DNA of 56,603 nt from the NCBI GenBank assembly GCA_004551485.1, contig SBLD01000022.1, positions 1-56,603 of the forward strand. The letters run 5' to 3'. A program made the position numbers and the translations under genes. Position 1 is the stretch's first letter. The number at the start of each line of letters is the position of its first letter. Of this stretch, positions 41,424-50,860 are shown in pieces. The notes beneath the pieces were generated by a model. It was not told the origin of the DNA and made no database searches. It saw only the letters and a program-made list of their open reading frames with translations. Origin of the DNA: Billgrantia azerbaijanica. GTDB lineage: Bacteria > Pseudomonadota > Gammaproteobacteria > Pseudomonadales > Halomonadaceae.

Positions 41424-43229
41424 ATGCCCCAGGAGAGCCGCACGCCACCCGACGCTGCCGAGTGCCTGCCCTGCGCGTCCTTTCCCTCCGAAGAGGAGCG
41501 CCCAAACCCGGGGTTCTACCCCACCCACGCACTCGACCGCGCCTTCAAGGCGAACCTGGCACGGCTCACGGCGGGCATCACACCGGCGGGGCTGGCCAGC
41601 GTCTATTTCGAGTGGCTGACGCACCTGGCACTGTCGCCAGGCAAGCAGGTGGCGCTGGGCGAGAAGGCGCTGCGCAAGTCGCTGCGCCTGGGGCAGTACG
41701 TCAACCGTCTGGCGCGCGATCCCTGCACCGGCCCTTGCATCGAGCCCATGCCCCAGGACCGCCGCTTCGCCGATGAAGCGTGGCAGCAGTGGCCCTACAA
41801 CCTCATCCACCAGTCCTTCCTGCTGACCCAGCAGTGGTGGCACAACGCCACCACCGAGGTGGAGGGGCTGCCGCCGCAGCGCGAGCAGGTGGTCAACTTC
41901 GTGACCCGCCAACTGCTGGACCGCTGGTCGCCCTCCAACAACCCCTGGCTGAACCCCGAAGTCACCAGTGCCACCCTGGCCAGCGGCGGCAAGAATCTGG
42001 TGGATGGCTGGCAGAACTTCCTCGAGGACTGGGAGCGGGCCGTGTCGGGCAAGCCACCGGTGGGATCCGAGCGCTTCCGGGTCGGCGAGAACCTGGCGGT
42101 GACGCCAGGCAAGGTGGTCTACCGAAACCGCCTGATGGAGCTGATCCAGTACGCGCCCGCGACCGACAAGGTGCATGCCGAGCCGGTGCTGATCGTGCCG
42201 GCCTGGATCATGAAGTACTACGTGCTCGACCTGGCCCCCGGCAAGTCGCTGGTGGAGTACCTAGTCGCCCAGGGCCATACGGTGTTCATGATCTCCTGGC
42301 GCAACCCGGGCTCGGAGGATCGCGATCTGGGGATGGAGGACTACCGGCGTCTCGGCCCCATGGCGGCGCTGGACGTGGTCACCGCGATCACCGGCCAGTC
42401 GCGGGTGCACGGGGTGGGCTACTGCTTGGGCGGCACGCTGCTGTCCATTGCCGCGGCCGGCATGGCGCGCGACGGCGACGACCGCCTCGCCTCGCTCACC
42501 ACCCTGGCCACGCAGGTGGATTTCACCGAGGCCGGCGAGCTGATGCTGTTCATCGGCGAGAGCCAGGTCTCGTACCTGGAGAACATGATGTGGGACCAGG
42601 GCTATCTGGACGGCTACCAGATGGCCGGCGCCTTCCAGATCCTGCGCTCCAACGACCTGATCTGGTCGCGCATCGTGCACGACTACCTGCTCGGCCGGCG
42701 CCAGCCGATGAACGAGCTGATGGCCTGGAATGCCGACATCACCCGCATGCCCTACCGCATGCACTCCGAGTACCTGCGCCGCCTGTTTCTCGACAACGAC
42801 CTGGCCAGCGGTCGCTACCAGGTGAATCACCGCCCGGTGGCGATCCAGAACATCCGCGCGCCGATCCTGGCCGTGGGCACCACCAAGGATCACGTGGCCC
42901 CCTGGCAGTCGGTCTACAAGATTCACCTGCTGACCGATGCCGACGAGGTGACCTTCCTGCTCACCAACGGCGGCCACAACGCCGGCATCGTCAGCGAGCC
43001 GGGGCACCCGCGGCGGCGCTTCCAGATGCGCACCCAGCATCACGGTGAGCCCTATGTGGACCCGCTGAGCTGGCAGGAGACCACGCCGCAGCAGGAGGGC
43101 TCCTGGTGGCCGGCCTGGCACCAGTGGCTGGTGAGGCACTCGTCGGGGCAGACGCAACCGCCGCCCATGGGCAGCGAGCGCTTCCCGCCGCTGGAGGACG
43201 CGCCCGGCAGCTACGTGCGACAGCCCTGA
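41424..43229 (+). CDS. phaC: Class I poly(3-hydroxyalkanoate) polymerase
   Basis: The 601-residue protein has PhaC features: the N-terminal PhaC_N domain with LNPEVTSATLASGGKNLVDGW, and an alpha/beta-hydrolase domain with the catalytic triad: Cys334 in the lipase-box-like GYCLGG, Asp in TTKDHVAPW and His in GGHNAG. It polymerises (R)-3-hydroxyacyl-CoA into PHA granules. AAGGAGG precedes the ATG. No phaA, phaB or phasin gene is adjacent, a dispersed layout common in Halomonas. An N-terminal Cys/Pro-rich segment of about 30 residues is variable. Confidence 0.95.
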   Translation: MPQESRTPPDAAECLPCASFPSEEERPNPGFYPTHALDRAFKANLARLTAGITPAGLASVYFEWLTHLALSPGKQVALGEKALRKSLRLGQYVNRLARDPCTGPCIEPMPQDRRFADEAWQQWPYNLIHQSFLLTQQWWHNATTEVEGLPPQREQVVNFVTRQLLDRWSPSNNPWLNPEVTSATLASGGKNLVDGWQNFLEDWERAVSGKPPVGSERFRVGENLAVTPGKVVYRNRLMELIQYAPATDKVHAEPVLIVPAWIMKYYVLDLAPGKSLVEYLVAQGHTVFMISWRNPGSEDRDLGMEDYRRLGPMAALDVVTAITGQSRVHGVGYCLGGTLLSIAAAGMARDGDDRLASLTTLATQVDFTEAGELMLFIGESQVSYLENMMWDQGYLDGYQMAGAFQILRSNDLIWSRIVHDYLLGRRQPMNELMAWNADITRMPYRMHSEYLRRLFLDNDLASGRYQVNHRPVAIQNIRAPILAVGTTKDHVAPWQSVYKIHLLTDADEVTFLLTNGGHNAGIVSEPGHPRRRFQMRTQHHGEPYVDPLSWQETTPQQEGSWWPAWHQWLVRHSSGQTQPPPMGSERFPPLEDAPGSYVRQP

Positions 43230-43337
43230 GCGAAACGGACAGCCCTGAGCGGGAACGACGGCCCTGAATCGACGTTCACCCCGCCGCGACGGCTCTTCTA
43301 TGCTGAGAAGGGACCCGGGTACAGGGGGAGGTGGACC

Positions 43338-44111
43338 ATGCTGGGGGCCATCGCCGGCGATATCATCGGCTCCGTGCACGAGGGGGCCGGCACCAAGACG
43401 CGCGATTTCCCGCTCTTCACGCCCGCGAGCACCTTCACCGACGATACGGTGCTCACCGTGGCGGTCGCCGAGGTGCTGCTCGAGGGCGGGGACTTCATCG
43501 ATGCCTTCCACGACTACTTCCATCGCTACCCGGATGCCGGCTTCGGCGGCATCTTCCGCCAGTGGGCGGCCGCCCGCGCCCGCGCGCCGTACCACAGCTT
43601 CGGCAATGGTTCGGCCATGCGCGTGAGCCCGGCGGGATTCGCCGCCGGATCGCTGGCGGAGGCGCTGGAACTGGCCCAGCGCAGCGCCGAGGTCACCCAC
43701 GATCACCCGGAAGGCATTCGCGGCGCCCAGGCGGTGGCCGCCGTCATCCAACTCGCCCGTTTCGGCGCGACCAAGACGGAGATCCTCACGGAGGTGGAGG
43801 CGCGCTTCGGCTACGACCTCTCGGCCAGCCTGGAGGACATCCGTCCCCACTACCGCTTCGATGTCACCTGCCGCGGATCGGTGCCGCCGGCGATCATCGC
43901 CTTTCTCGAAGCGGACGACGTCGAGGCGGCGATCCGCAACGCCGTCTCCCTGGGCGGCGACGCCGACACTCTCGCCTGCATGGCCGGCGGAATGGCCGAG
44001 GCCTTTCACGGGGGCGTGCCGAGCGCGCTGCGCGAGGCCGTGTTGACCCGTCTCGATCCTGACCTGACACGAGTCGTGAACGCCTTTCGGGCGCGCCACG
44101 CGCTGCCCTGA
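43338..44111 (+). CDS. ADP-ribosylglycohydrolase family protein
   Basis: The 257-residue protein begins with GAIAGDIIGSVHE and has the metal-binding TDDT (residues 34-37) and C-terminal GGDADT motifs of the DraG/ARH family, which remove ADP-ribose from proteins or hydrolyse related bonds. No partner ADP-ribosyltransferase is adjacent. The gene is slightly shorter than DraG (about 290-300). GGGGGAGG precedes the ATG. It reads in the same direction as phaC, 108 bp downstream. Confidence 0.88.
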   Translation: MLGAIAGDIIGSVHEGAGTKTRDFPLFTPASTFTDDTVLTVAVAEVLLEGGDFIDAFHDYFHRYPDAGFGGIFRQWAAARARAPYHSFGNGSAMRVSPAGFAAGSLAEALELAQRSAEVTHDHPEGIRGAQAVAAVIQLARFGATKTEILTEVEARFGYDLSASLEDIRPHYRFDVTCRGSVPPAIIAFLEADDVEAAIRNAVSLGGDADTLACMAGGMAEAFHGGVPSALREAVLTRLDPDLTRVVNAFRARHALP

Positions 44112-44272
44112 GGAGCCGTCCCGCACTCGGCGGCCTCCGCCAAGTGGCTGTGAACCCGAACTTTTACGGATTTTTTAGACCGCGGCGTGTTTTCATGGGC
44201 AGGCCTCGGCACCGTCGGTGCCCGTGAGGTCTCATTCATTCCCGGGAGCTGCTGCACAGGGAGGTCGGACCC

Positions 44273-45757
44273 GTGACGAGACGGCCGCATTGGCGAGGCG
44301 GCGAGCGCCTCCATCGCTGGGCACCGGTGTTCAAGGTCCTTGCCGTGCTGTGGCTGGTGCTGGCGCTCTTCATGGCGGTACCGCTGGGGGTGCTGCTCAT
44401 CGAAGACGACCCCGACGCGCGCGCGTTCCTGCTCTCGATCCTGGTGGTGCTCGGCACCGTGGGCCTGACCGGGCTGGCCACCCGCCGGGTGCCGGTCGCA
44501 CTCAGGCCGTGGCAGATGTTCGTGCTCACCACCCTGAGCTGGGTCACCATCAGCGGCTTTGCCAGCCTGCCGCTGGTGTTCGGCGCGCCGCACCTCTCCT
44601 TCACCAACGCCGTGTTCGAGTCGGTATCGGCGATTACCACTACCGGCTCGACGGTGCTGGTGGGCATCGAAGACCTCTCCGACGGTCTCAAGCTGTGGCG
44701 TGGCATCATGCAGTGGCTGGGCGGCATCGGCATCATCGTGATGGGCATCGCCATCCTGCCATTCCTCAAGGTGGGCGGCATGCGGCTCTTCCACACCGAG
44801 TCGTCGGACTGGTCGGACAAGGTAATGCCGCGCACCGGCGGCATCGCCAAGGCGACGCTCTCCATCTACGTGGGTTGCACCTCTGCCGGTGCGCTGGCCT
44901 ACTGGTTGGGCGGCATGGCGCCGCTGGATGCCGTGGTGCACGCCATGACCTCGGTGGCGACGGGCGGCTTCGCCAACTCCGACGCCTCCTTCGGCGCTTA
45001 TGCCGACCGTCCGCAGCTGCTGTGGCTGGGGACGCTGTTCATGCTGGCCGGGGCCCTGCCGTTCGTGCTCTACATCCGTGCGCTGCGCGGCGCACCGCCG
45101 GTGCTGTGGCGCGACCAGCAGGTACAGGGGCTCCTGTGGCTACTGGTGCTGGCCATCGTGCTGCTCAGTGCCTGGCGCAGTTGGCAGGGTGTGGCGCCGT
45201 TCGAGGCGCTGACTCACGTCACCTTCAACGTGGTCTCGGTGGTCACCACCACCGGCTACGCCTCGGAGGATTACACCCTCTGGGGGCCGCTCGCCTACGT
45301 TGCCTTCTTCTACCTCACCTTCGTCGGTGGCTGCAGTGGTTCCACCAGTGGCGGCATGAAGATCTTCCGTTTCCAGATCGCGGCGATCCTGCTACGCAAC
45401 CAACTGCGCTTCCTGACCCACTCCCAGGGGGTGTTCGCCTCGCGCTACAACGGTCAGCCGCTGACGGATGACATCACCCGCGGTGTCGTGGCCTTCTCGT
45501 TCTTCTTCTTCCTGACGATCGCCGGGCTGGCGCTGGGGCTGGCCCTGCTGGGGCTCGACTTCACCACGGCGCTGTCGGGTGCGGCGACGGCAGTGGCCAA
45601 CGTCGGCCCGGGGCTGGGTGATACCATCGGTCCCGCCGGCAACTTCGCCTCCCTGCCGGATGCCGCCAAGTGGCTGCTGTGCGTGGGCATGCTGATGGGG
45701 CGGCTGGAGATCCTCACCGTACTGGTGTTGCTGACGCCGATGTTCTGGCGGCGCTAG
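44273..45757 (+). CDS. trkH: Potassium uptake protein, TrkH/KtrB family
   Basis: The 494-residue membrane protein has the four selectivity-filter repeats of TrkH/KtrB channels: SAITTTGST, TSVATGGFAN, SVVTTTGYAS and ATAVANVGPGLGD, in a roughly ten-helix protein. It mediates K+ uptake together with a cytoplasmic TrkA/KtrA regulator, which is not encoded here. The start is GTG 44273 after GGGAGG. The KdpD/KdpE-like genes follow by 25 bp, suggesting this two-component system controls TrkH rather than a KdpFABC pump. Important in a salt-adapted organism. Confidence 0.92.
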   Translation: MTRRPHWRGGERLHRWAPVFKVLAVLWLVLALFMAVPLGVLLIEDDPDARAFLLSILVVLGTVGLTGLATRRVPVALRPWQMFVLTTLSWVTISGFASLPLVFGAPHLSFTNAVFESVSAITTTGSTVLVGIEDLSDGLKLWRGIMQWLGGIGIIVMGIAILPFLKVGGMRLFHTESSDWSDKVMPRTGGIAKATLSIYVGCTSAGALAYWLGGMAPLDAVVHAMTSVATGGFANSDASFGAYADRPQLLWLGTLFMLAGALPFVLYIRALRGAPPVLWRDQQVQGLLWLLVLAIVLLSAWRSWQGVAPFEALTHVTFNVVSVVTTTGYASEDYTLWGPLAYVAFFYLTFVGGCSGSTSGGMKIFRFQIAAILLRNQLRFLTHSQGVFASRYNGQPLTDDITRGVVAFSFFFFLTIAGLALGLALLGLDFTTALSGAATAVANVGPGLGDTIGPAGNFASLPDAAKWLLCVGMLMGRLEILTVLVLLTPMFWRR

Positions 45758-45782
45758 TCTGTAGGTAAAGACGAGGGAACCC

Positions 45783-47801
45783 ATGAGCGAGATCGAGGAT
45801 TCACGGCACGATGTCGATGCCGAGCCGGCGCTTGAGGAGGCGACACCGCCGCCGTCGCGACCGGGCCGGGTGCGGCTGCTGGCGGCGCTGAGCGGCGGGG
45901 AGGAGGACCTGGCGCTGGTGCGCGCCGCGCACCGCATCGCCAAGCGGGATGGGCTGCGCTGGCGGGCCGTGCACGTCGACAACGGGCGCGCCACCGCCGA
46001 GCGCCGCCTGCGGCTGGAGCAGGCCTTTGCGCTTGCGAGCCGGCTGGGGGGCGAGACGCACCTGATCCAGGGCCAGGGTCGCGCCAGCGAGTTGCTCGAC
46101 TATGCCCAGGCGCAGCGCATTTCCACCCTGGTGGTGGCCCGCCCCCGGCCCTCCGGCTGGCGGTTCTGGCGACGTCCGCTGGTCGATCGCCTGCTGCACA
46201 AGGGGGGGACCTTCGACCTGGTCGTGGTCGCCGAGGCGGGGCCCCGGCCGCGCTTTCGCCCGCGCCGGGTGCGCGTGCCGCTGAGCTGGCGCGAGCCGGC
46301 GGTCGCGGTGGTGTGGACGCTGGGCGCCCTGGTCGTGGCCGGGGGGCTCGATGTCTGGCTGGAGCTCGCCAACCTCTCGGTGGTGTTCCTGGCCGCGGTG
46401 CTGGCCAGCGCTGCCCTGGCGGGGACCCGGGCCGCCATGCTCAGTGCCGTGCTGGGCTTCCTGGCGTTCAACTTCTTCTTCACCGAGCCGCGCTTGTCGC
46501 TGGCCATCGGGCAGCGGGGGCAGGTGCTGACCGTGCTGTTCTTCCTGCTGGTGGCGGTGGTGGTGGGGCAGCTCGCCGGCAGCGGACGACGGCGACTGCT
46601 GGCGCTGCGCACCAGTCGGGAGCAGACTCATCGCCTGCTGAGCTACTCTCGGGCGCTGTCGGCCGCGACCGACCGTGACCAGGTGCGCGACATCGGGGTG
46701 TCGACGCTGGAGCAGTGGCTCGGCGTGCCGGTGGTGTTTCTCGATCACGAGTCGAGCGAGGCCGGTCTGGCCGTACGGGCGGCGCGTCCCGGTGATGTCG
46801 CGCTGGACGGTGACGCCTTGGCCGCCGCGCGCTGGTGCTGGCACCACCGCCAGCCGAGCGGCCTGGGCAGCGAGGTGCAGACCACCCTGCGCTGGCGCTT
46901 CCTGCCGCTCGTCGAGCAGTCGCGGGTGCTGGGCGTGGTGGGGCTGGAGCTGGCGGTGCGTGACGGTGGCCTGGGCGCCGACGAGGAGGCGTTGATCGAC
47001 ACCCTGGTGCGCCAGTTGGTGATGGCGCTGGAGCGCACCCGGCTGGTCGCCGAGCTGAGCGAGGTGCGGGTCTCCGAGGAGAACGAGCGGCTGCGCTCGG
47101 CGCTGCTCGCCTCGGTGTCCCACGACCTGCGCACGCCGCTGGCCTCGATCATCGGCTCGGCCAGTTCGCTGCGCGAGCTGGAGCCGCAGCTCAGCGCCGA
47201 CGACCGGCGTGAACTGCTCGACGGGATCCTCGCCGAGAGCGAGCGGCTCAACCGCTATATCCAGAACCTGCTCGACATGACGCGCCTCGGCCAGGGCGGA
47301 CTCAAGATCGAGCGTGACTGGATCGCCCTGGACGACCTGGTCGCCAGTGCCCTGCAGCGGCTGAGCGCGGAGATGGAGGGCCTGGAGGTGGTGCGTGACT
47401 GGCCCGACGACCTGCCGCTGCTGCACGTGCATCCGGCGCTCATCGAACAGGCGCTGGTCAACGTGATCGACAATGCGGCACGCTTCTCGCCCTCCGGAGG
47501 GCGGGTGACCATCGATGCCGAGCTGGACGAGGAGGCGCGGGAACTGGTCCTCGAGGTCGGCGACCAGGGGCCGGGCATTCCCCCCGAGCAGCGCGAGGCG
47601 GTGTTCGACATGTTCCATACCGGCGGGGAGGGGGACCGCAGCCGCTACGGCAGCGGGCTGGGCCTGGCGATCTGTCGCGGCATGCTCGGTGCCCACGGCG
47701 GCAGCATCCGCGCGGCGGCCGGTAAGGGCGGTGAGGGCACGCGCATCGTCATGCGCCTGCCGCTGCCCGAGGCGCAGGAGGAGGCGGGCGATGACCACTG
47801 A
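45783..47801 (+). CDS. KdpD-like sensor histidine kinase lacking the N-terminal KdpD domain
   Basis: The 672-residue kinase starts with a universal-stress-protein-like domain (residues about 29-155), then four membrane segments (about 170-280), a GAF-type region, and a HisKA/HATPase core with His447 in SVSHDLRTP, the N-box NVIDNAARFSP, and GPGIP and GSGLGLAI glycine boxes. This matches the C-terminal two thirds of KdpD; the roughly 210-residue N-terminal KdpD domain with Walker motifs is missing. It lies between trkH and the response-regulator gene, whose start overlaps it by 11 bp. It probably senses K+ or osmotic state. Confidence 0.9.
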   Translation: MSEIEDSRHDVDAEPALEEATPPPSRPGRVRLLAALSGGEEDLALVRAAHRIAKRDGLRWRAVHVDNGRATAERRLRLEQAFALASRLGGETHLIQGQGRASELLDYAQAQRISTLVVARPRPSGWRFWRRPLVDRLLHKGGTFDLVVVAEAGPRPRFRPRRVRVPLSWREPAVAVVWTLGALVVAGGLDVWLELANLSVVFLAAVLASAALAGTRAAMLSAVLGFLAFNFFFTEPRLSLAIGQRGQVLTVLFFLLVAVVVGQLAGSGRRRLLALRTSREQTHRLLSYSRALSAATDRDQVRDIGVSTLEQWLGVPVVFLDHESSEAGLAVRAARPGDVALDGDALAAARWCWHHRQPSGLGSEVQTTLRWRFLPLVEQSRVLGVVGLELAVRDGGLGADEEALIDTLVRQLVMALERTRLVAELSEVRVSEENERLRSALLASVSHDLRTPLASIIGSASSLRELEPQLSADDRRELLDGILAESERLNRYIQNLLDMTRLGQGGLKIERDWIALDDLVASALQRLSAEMEGLEVVRDWPDDLPLLHVHPALIEQALVNVIDNAARFSPSGGRVTIDAELDEEARELVLEVGDQGPGIPPEQREAVFDMFHTGGEGDRSRYGSGLGLAICRGMLGAHGGSIRAAAGKGGEGTRIVMRLPLPEAQEEAGDDH

Positions 47802-48498
47802 GCCACGCCGCGTACTGATCGTCGACGACGAGCCGCAGATCCGCCGCTTTCTGCGCATCAGCCTGACCTCGCAGGGCTTCCAGGTGCTCGAGGCGACCAC
47901 CGGGCGCGAGGGACTCGCCCAGGTGCATCAGGAGGGGCCGGACCTGGTGCTGCTCGACCTGGGCCTTCCCGACATGGATGGCCAGGCCGTGCTCGATAGG
48001 CTGCGCACCGCAAGCCGGGTGCCGGTCATCGTCGTCTCGGTGCGTGGCCAGGAGGCCGAGAAGGTGCGCGCCCTGGACCGTGGCGCCAACGACTACGTCA
48101 CCAAGCCCTTCGGCATCCGTGAACTGCTGGCCCGGATTCGCGCCCTGCTGCGTCATCAGGCACGGGAGCACGTCGATGCGCCGGTGGTGCGCTACGCGCG
48201 GCACGACCTGGCCATCGATCTGAGGGCCCGCCAGGTGCTCAAGGGCGGCGAGCCGGTCCACCTCACGCCCAAGGAGTACGCCGTGCTGGAGCGGCTGTGC
48301 CGTCACGCCGGACGGGTGGTGACCCAGACCCAGCTGCTGCGCGAGGTGTGGGGGCCGACCCACGCCGAGGACACTCACTACCTGCGCATCGTGGTCAGCA
48401 AGCTGCGCCACAAGCTCGGCGATGCTCCTGAGGGGCCCCACCTGCTGCAGACCGAGGCAGGCGTGGGTTACCGGCTGCTCGTCGAGCCCGTGCCCTGA
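47791..48498 (+). CDS. KdpE-like OmpR-family response regulator
   Basis: The 235-residue protein has a receiver domain with phospho-acceptor Asp56 (LLDLGLP), acidic pair VDDE at residues 11-14 and the TKPFG lysine, followed by an OmpR-type winged helix (about residues 135-230) with LTPKEYAVLERL and VVSKLRHKLGD. It is the partner of the KdpD-like kinase, whose last codons it overlaps. KdpE normally activates kdpFABC; the linked target here is trkH. Confidence 0.92.
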   Translation: MTTEPRRVLIVDDEPQIRRFLRISLTSQGFQVLEATTGREGLAQVHQEGPDLVLLDLGLPDMDGQAVLDRLRTASRVPVIVVSVRGQEAEKVRALDRGANDYVTKPFGIRELLARIRALLRHQAREHVDAPVVRYARHDLAIDLRARQVLKGGEPVHLTPKEYAVLERLCRHAGRVVTQTQLLREVWGPTHAEDTHYLRIVVSKLRHKLGDAPEGPHLLQTEAGVGYRLLVEPVP

Positions 48499-48744
48499 CC
48501 GCGCGTCGGGGCTCTCCGCTCAGGGGCGGCCTGCCATCGTCTTCTCTCCGTATGCGCTTTGCCGTCTTGGCGAGTTCGTCCCTGCGAGTGCAGTGCACGG
48601 GGGCGCATCGCTCTGACCCGTGGTCGACTGCCGCGGCCCCGCCAGGGTGTCTATGCTGAGGGTAGTGCCGACGCGCCGGAGTCCAGGATGGAAGGGGCGT
48701 GACACGGGCACAGGGCATGCGAGACGCCGGCCAGGAGGGCAGTC

Positions 48745-50208
48745 ATGTCACGAGAGGCGCACTTTCACCCGATCATCTACGTGCGCGGCTTCGCCCTGCG
48801 CGAGAGCCACATCGAGGACACCGTCCACACCCCCTATGAGGGCTTCAACCTCGGCTCGACCCGGATACGCCAGGGGCCGGGGGGCGAGTTTCACACCGTC
48901 GTCTTCGAGTCACCGATGATTCGGCTGATGAAGGACTACGGTTATCGGGATCCCTACGAGGCCGGCACGCTGCATGAGGGGCAACTGCCGCGCAGGAGCC
49001 TTCTGGTTCACCGCTATTACGCGGACAGCGACGGACACGGTCGGCTTCCCTCGATCATCGAGGCGGCCGACGATCTTGCGATGCAGATCCTGTGGCTGCG
49101 CGAGCGTGTGTGCGGCGACGATGCCGCGGCGCGGGCGGTGTTTCGTGTTTATCTGGTGGCCCACTCCATTGGCGGGCTGATCTGTCGCTGCCTGCTCCAG
49201 AACGCGGCCGTGGGCAGCCCCGAGGCAAAGGCCTGTGTCGACAAGGTGTTCACCTACGGTACGCCCCACAACGGGAGCGAGATGGCGGGCTTCCAGATGC
49301 CGCGTTTTCTCGACGTGTGGGACATCGGCAACCTCAACCGCGAGACCATGGCACGCTATCTCGACCTGGAGCCGCTGGCGGGGCGCGTCAACCATCTCGA
49401 CGGGCACTTCCCGCCCGAGCGGTTCTTCTGCCTGGTCGGCACCAACCACCAGAATCAGGGGTCGGCCCGCCTGGCCGTGGGGCCGATGAGCGATGGCCTG
49501 GTGCCGATCGACAACGCCTGGGTGGCACAGGCGCCGCGGGTACACGCCAACCTGAGCCACCACGGCATGGTCAATTCCGAGACGAGCTACCAGAACCTGG
49601 TGCGCTTCCTGTTCGGCGATGCCCGGGTCACCGGGCGGCTGGTGGTGGAACGGCTGCCGCTGCCGCCGTCGCTCGAGGCGGCGCAGGAGGAGGGGGAATC
49701 CATCGAGGGCGGCTATCACTTCGAGTGCACGGTGACGCCGCGCTGCTTCCCGCCGGTGCCGCTGTCGGAGCGACGCGTGGCGCATGGCTCGGCGATCTTC
49801 CGCCATTACGACGAGCTCTTTCATCCAGCGCGCCTGGGGCTCGATCGGCCCCGGCATCCGGTACTCTTCTCGCTTTTCCTGGACAGCACCAAGATCACCG
49901 TCAAGCAGGGGCGCACCATGCTCTTCGTGGCCGACATCGCCGTGCGCAGCACGGAGTTCCGGGTGGCGGGGCGTTGGTTCGTCAGCCGTCGCGTGCCCGA
50001 CGAGAACCTGTTTCGCGAGACGGTGGTGGTGCTCGTCACCGCCAGCGCCCAGGGGTGGCGGCTGCGTTACGTGCTGGGTGACGAGGACTGGGGCGAGGGC
50101 CGCGGCCGTGCGGTCAGCGTCGACGAACAGGGAGCGGGCTATGTACCGCTGCGCAGCCGCAAGGGCTTTCAGGCGCGGCTCTATCTGGACGTGGCCGATT
50201 GGCAGTAG
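48745..50208 (+). CDS. Alpha/beta-hydrolase, PGAP1/lipase-like with unknown C-terminal domain
   Basis: The 487-residue protein opens with HPIIYVRGFALRESHIEDTV, has a nucleophile-elbow serine in VAHSIGGLICRCLL, and FTYGTPHNGSEMAG, as in PGAP1-like and triacylglycerol-lipase families. The N-terminal about 300 residues form the hydrolase; the C-terminal about 180 residues (from LVVERLPLPPSL) look like a beta-rich domain I do not recognise. There is no signal peptide, so it is probably cytoplasmic. The natural ester is unknown. It lies 246 bp after the two-component genes and converges on the DUF411 gene. Confidence 0.8.
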   Translation: MSREAHFHPIIYVRGFALRESHIEDTVHTPYEGFNLGSTRIRQGPGGEFHTVVFESPMIRLMKDYGYRDPYEAGTLHEGQLPRRSLLVHRYYADSDGHGRLPSIIEAADDLAMQILWLRERVCGDDAAARAVFRVYLVAHSIGGLICRCLLQNAAVGSPEAKACVDKVFTYGTPHNGSEMAGFQMPRFLDVWDIGNLNRETMARYLDLEPLAGRVNHLDGHFPPERFFCLVGTNHQNQGSARLAVGPMSDGLVPIDNAWVAQAPRVHANLSHHGMVNSETSYQNLVRFLFGDARVTGRLVVERLPLPPSLEAAQEEGESIEGGYHFECTVTPRCFPPVPLSERRVAHGSAIFRHYDELFHPARLGLDRPRHPVLFSLFLDSTKITVKQGRTMLFVADIAVRSTEFRVAGRWFVSRRVPDENLFRETVVVLVTASAQGWRLRYVLGDEDWGEGRGRAVSVDEQGAGYVPLRSRKGFQARLYLDVADWQ

Positions 50209-50236
50209 GCGCTGCCTTGGCCGCGGATAGGGAGCA

Positions 50237-50265
50237 GGCGCACCGGCCGTGAAGGCCGGTGCGCC
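50237..50265. terminator. Strong hairpin between convergent genes
   Basis: GGCGCACCGGCC / GGCCGGTGCGCC form a perfect 12-bp stem with a 5-nt loop between the esterase and DUF411 stop codons. No T-run on either strand. Confidence 0.5.
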
Positions 50266-50270
50266 GGCCA

Positions 50271-50717
50271 TTACAGCGTCATGAAGGGCATGGGGTTGCC
50301 GTCGTCGAACTGGTAGACGTTCCAGTCTTCCTGCTTCGGCCCGGGCATGCCCGGCGTGCCGATGGGCATGCCGGCGAGACCGATGCCGTCGACGCGCAGC
50401 TGCTGGGCGAACAGTGCCTCGATGGCCTCGAAGGGCACATGCCCCTCGACCGTGTAGCGGCCGATCTTGACGGTGTGACAGGAGCCAAGGCCATAGGGCA
50501 GGCCGGCTTGCTGCTTGACCTGGCCGAGGTCGACGTCGTCGATGATGGTCACCTTGATGCCCTGCGCTTCCAGGTGTTTGGCATAACCGTCGCAGCAGCC
50601 GCACTGCGGGTTCTTGTAGAGCGTGGCTTCGTCGGGTACCGGGGCGGCATGGGCGGTGGTGACGGCGCCCAGCGCCAGGGCGCCGGAAAGCAGCAGGGAG
50701 GTGAAGGGTCGGGTCAT
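50271..50717 (-). CDS. DUF411 metal-binding periplasmic protein
   Basis: The 148-residue protein has a signal peptide (residues 1-24, cleavage near AHAA) and the DUF411 motif PQCGCCDGY with Cys39, Cys41 and Cys42, plus Cys80 in GLGSCHT. DUF411 proteins occur in copper and other metal-resistance clusters and are thought to bind metal in the periplasm. The ATG overlaps the stop codon of a 48-residue upstream ORF (ATGA), so the two are probably translated together. The metal-linked setting fits the nearby Spy-like and CopA genes. Confidence 0.9.
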   Translation of the reverse strand: MTRPFTSLLLSGALALGAVTTAHAAPVPDEATLYKNPQCGCCDGYAKHLEAQGIKVTIIDDVDLGQVKQQAGLPYGLGSCHTVKIGRYTVEGHVPFEAIEALFAQQLRVDGIGLAGMPIGTPGMPGPKQEDWNVYQFDDGNPMPFMTL

Positions 50718-50860
50718 GAGATCGCTCCATTGTTACGCGGGGGGAAGAAGAGGTAGTTGCCCAGGGCGGCGACGTCGAGAGCGGGCAGCAGCGTGACGAG
50801 CAGAGCCAGCAGGCGCTCAGCTGTGCTCGCGCGCGGCGAGGAGGTGGTGAGCCCTGTCAT
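50714..50860 (-). CDS. Small 48-residue protein overlapping the DUF411 gene
   Basis: An ATG-started 48-codon frame ends in TGA overlapping the DUF411 ATG. The peptide has a polar N-terminus (about 14 residues), one hydrophobic segment (LLALLVTLLPALDVAALGNYL, roughly residues 17-37) and a short PRNNGAIS tail, so it could be a single-pass membrane protein. I do not recognise its family. The start has only a weak ribosome binding site (AAAGAC). The four-base overlap is the main reason to believe it is real. Confidence 0.5.
   Translation of the reverse strand: MTGLTTSSPRASTAERLLALLVTLLPALDVAALGNYLFFPPRNNGAIS

Noticed and set aside
45801-47900. 699-codon minus-strand open frame opposite the KdpD-like kinase
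   Set aside because: Composition typical of an antisense shadow (Gln/Arg/His-rich); the plus strand has a complete kinase.
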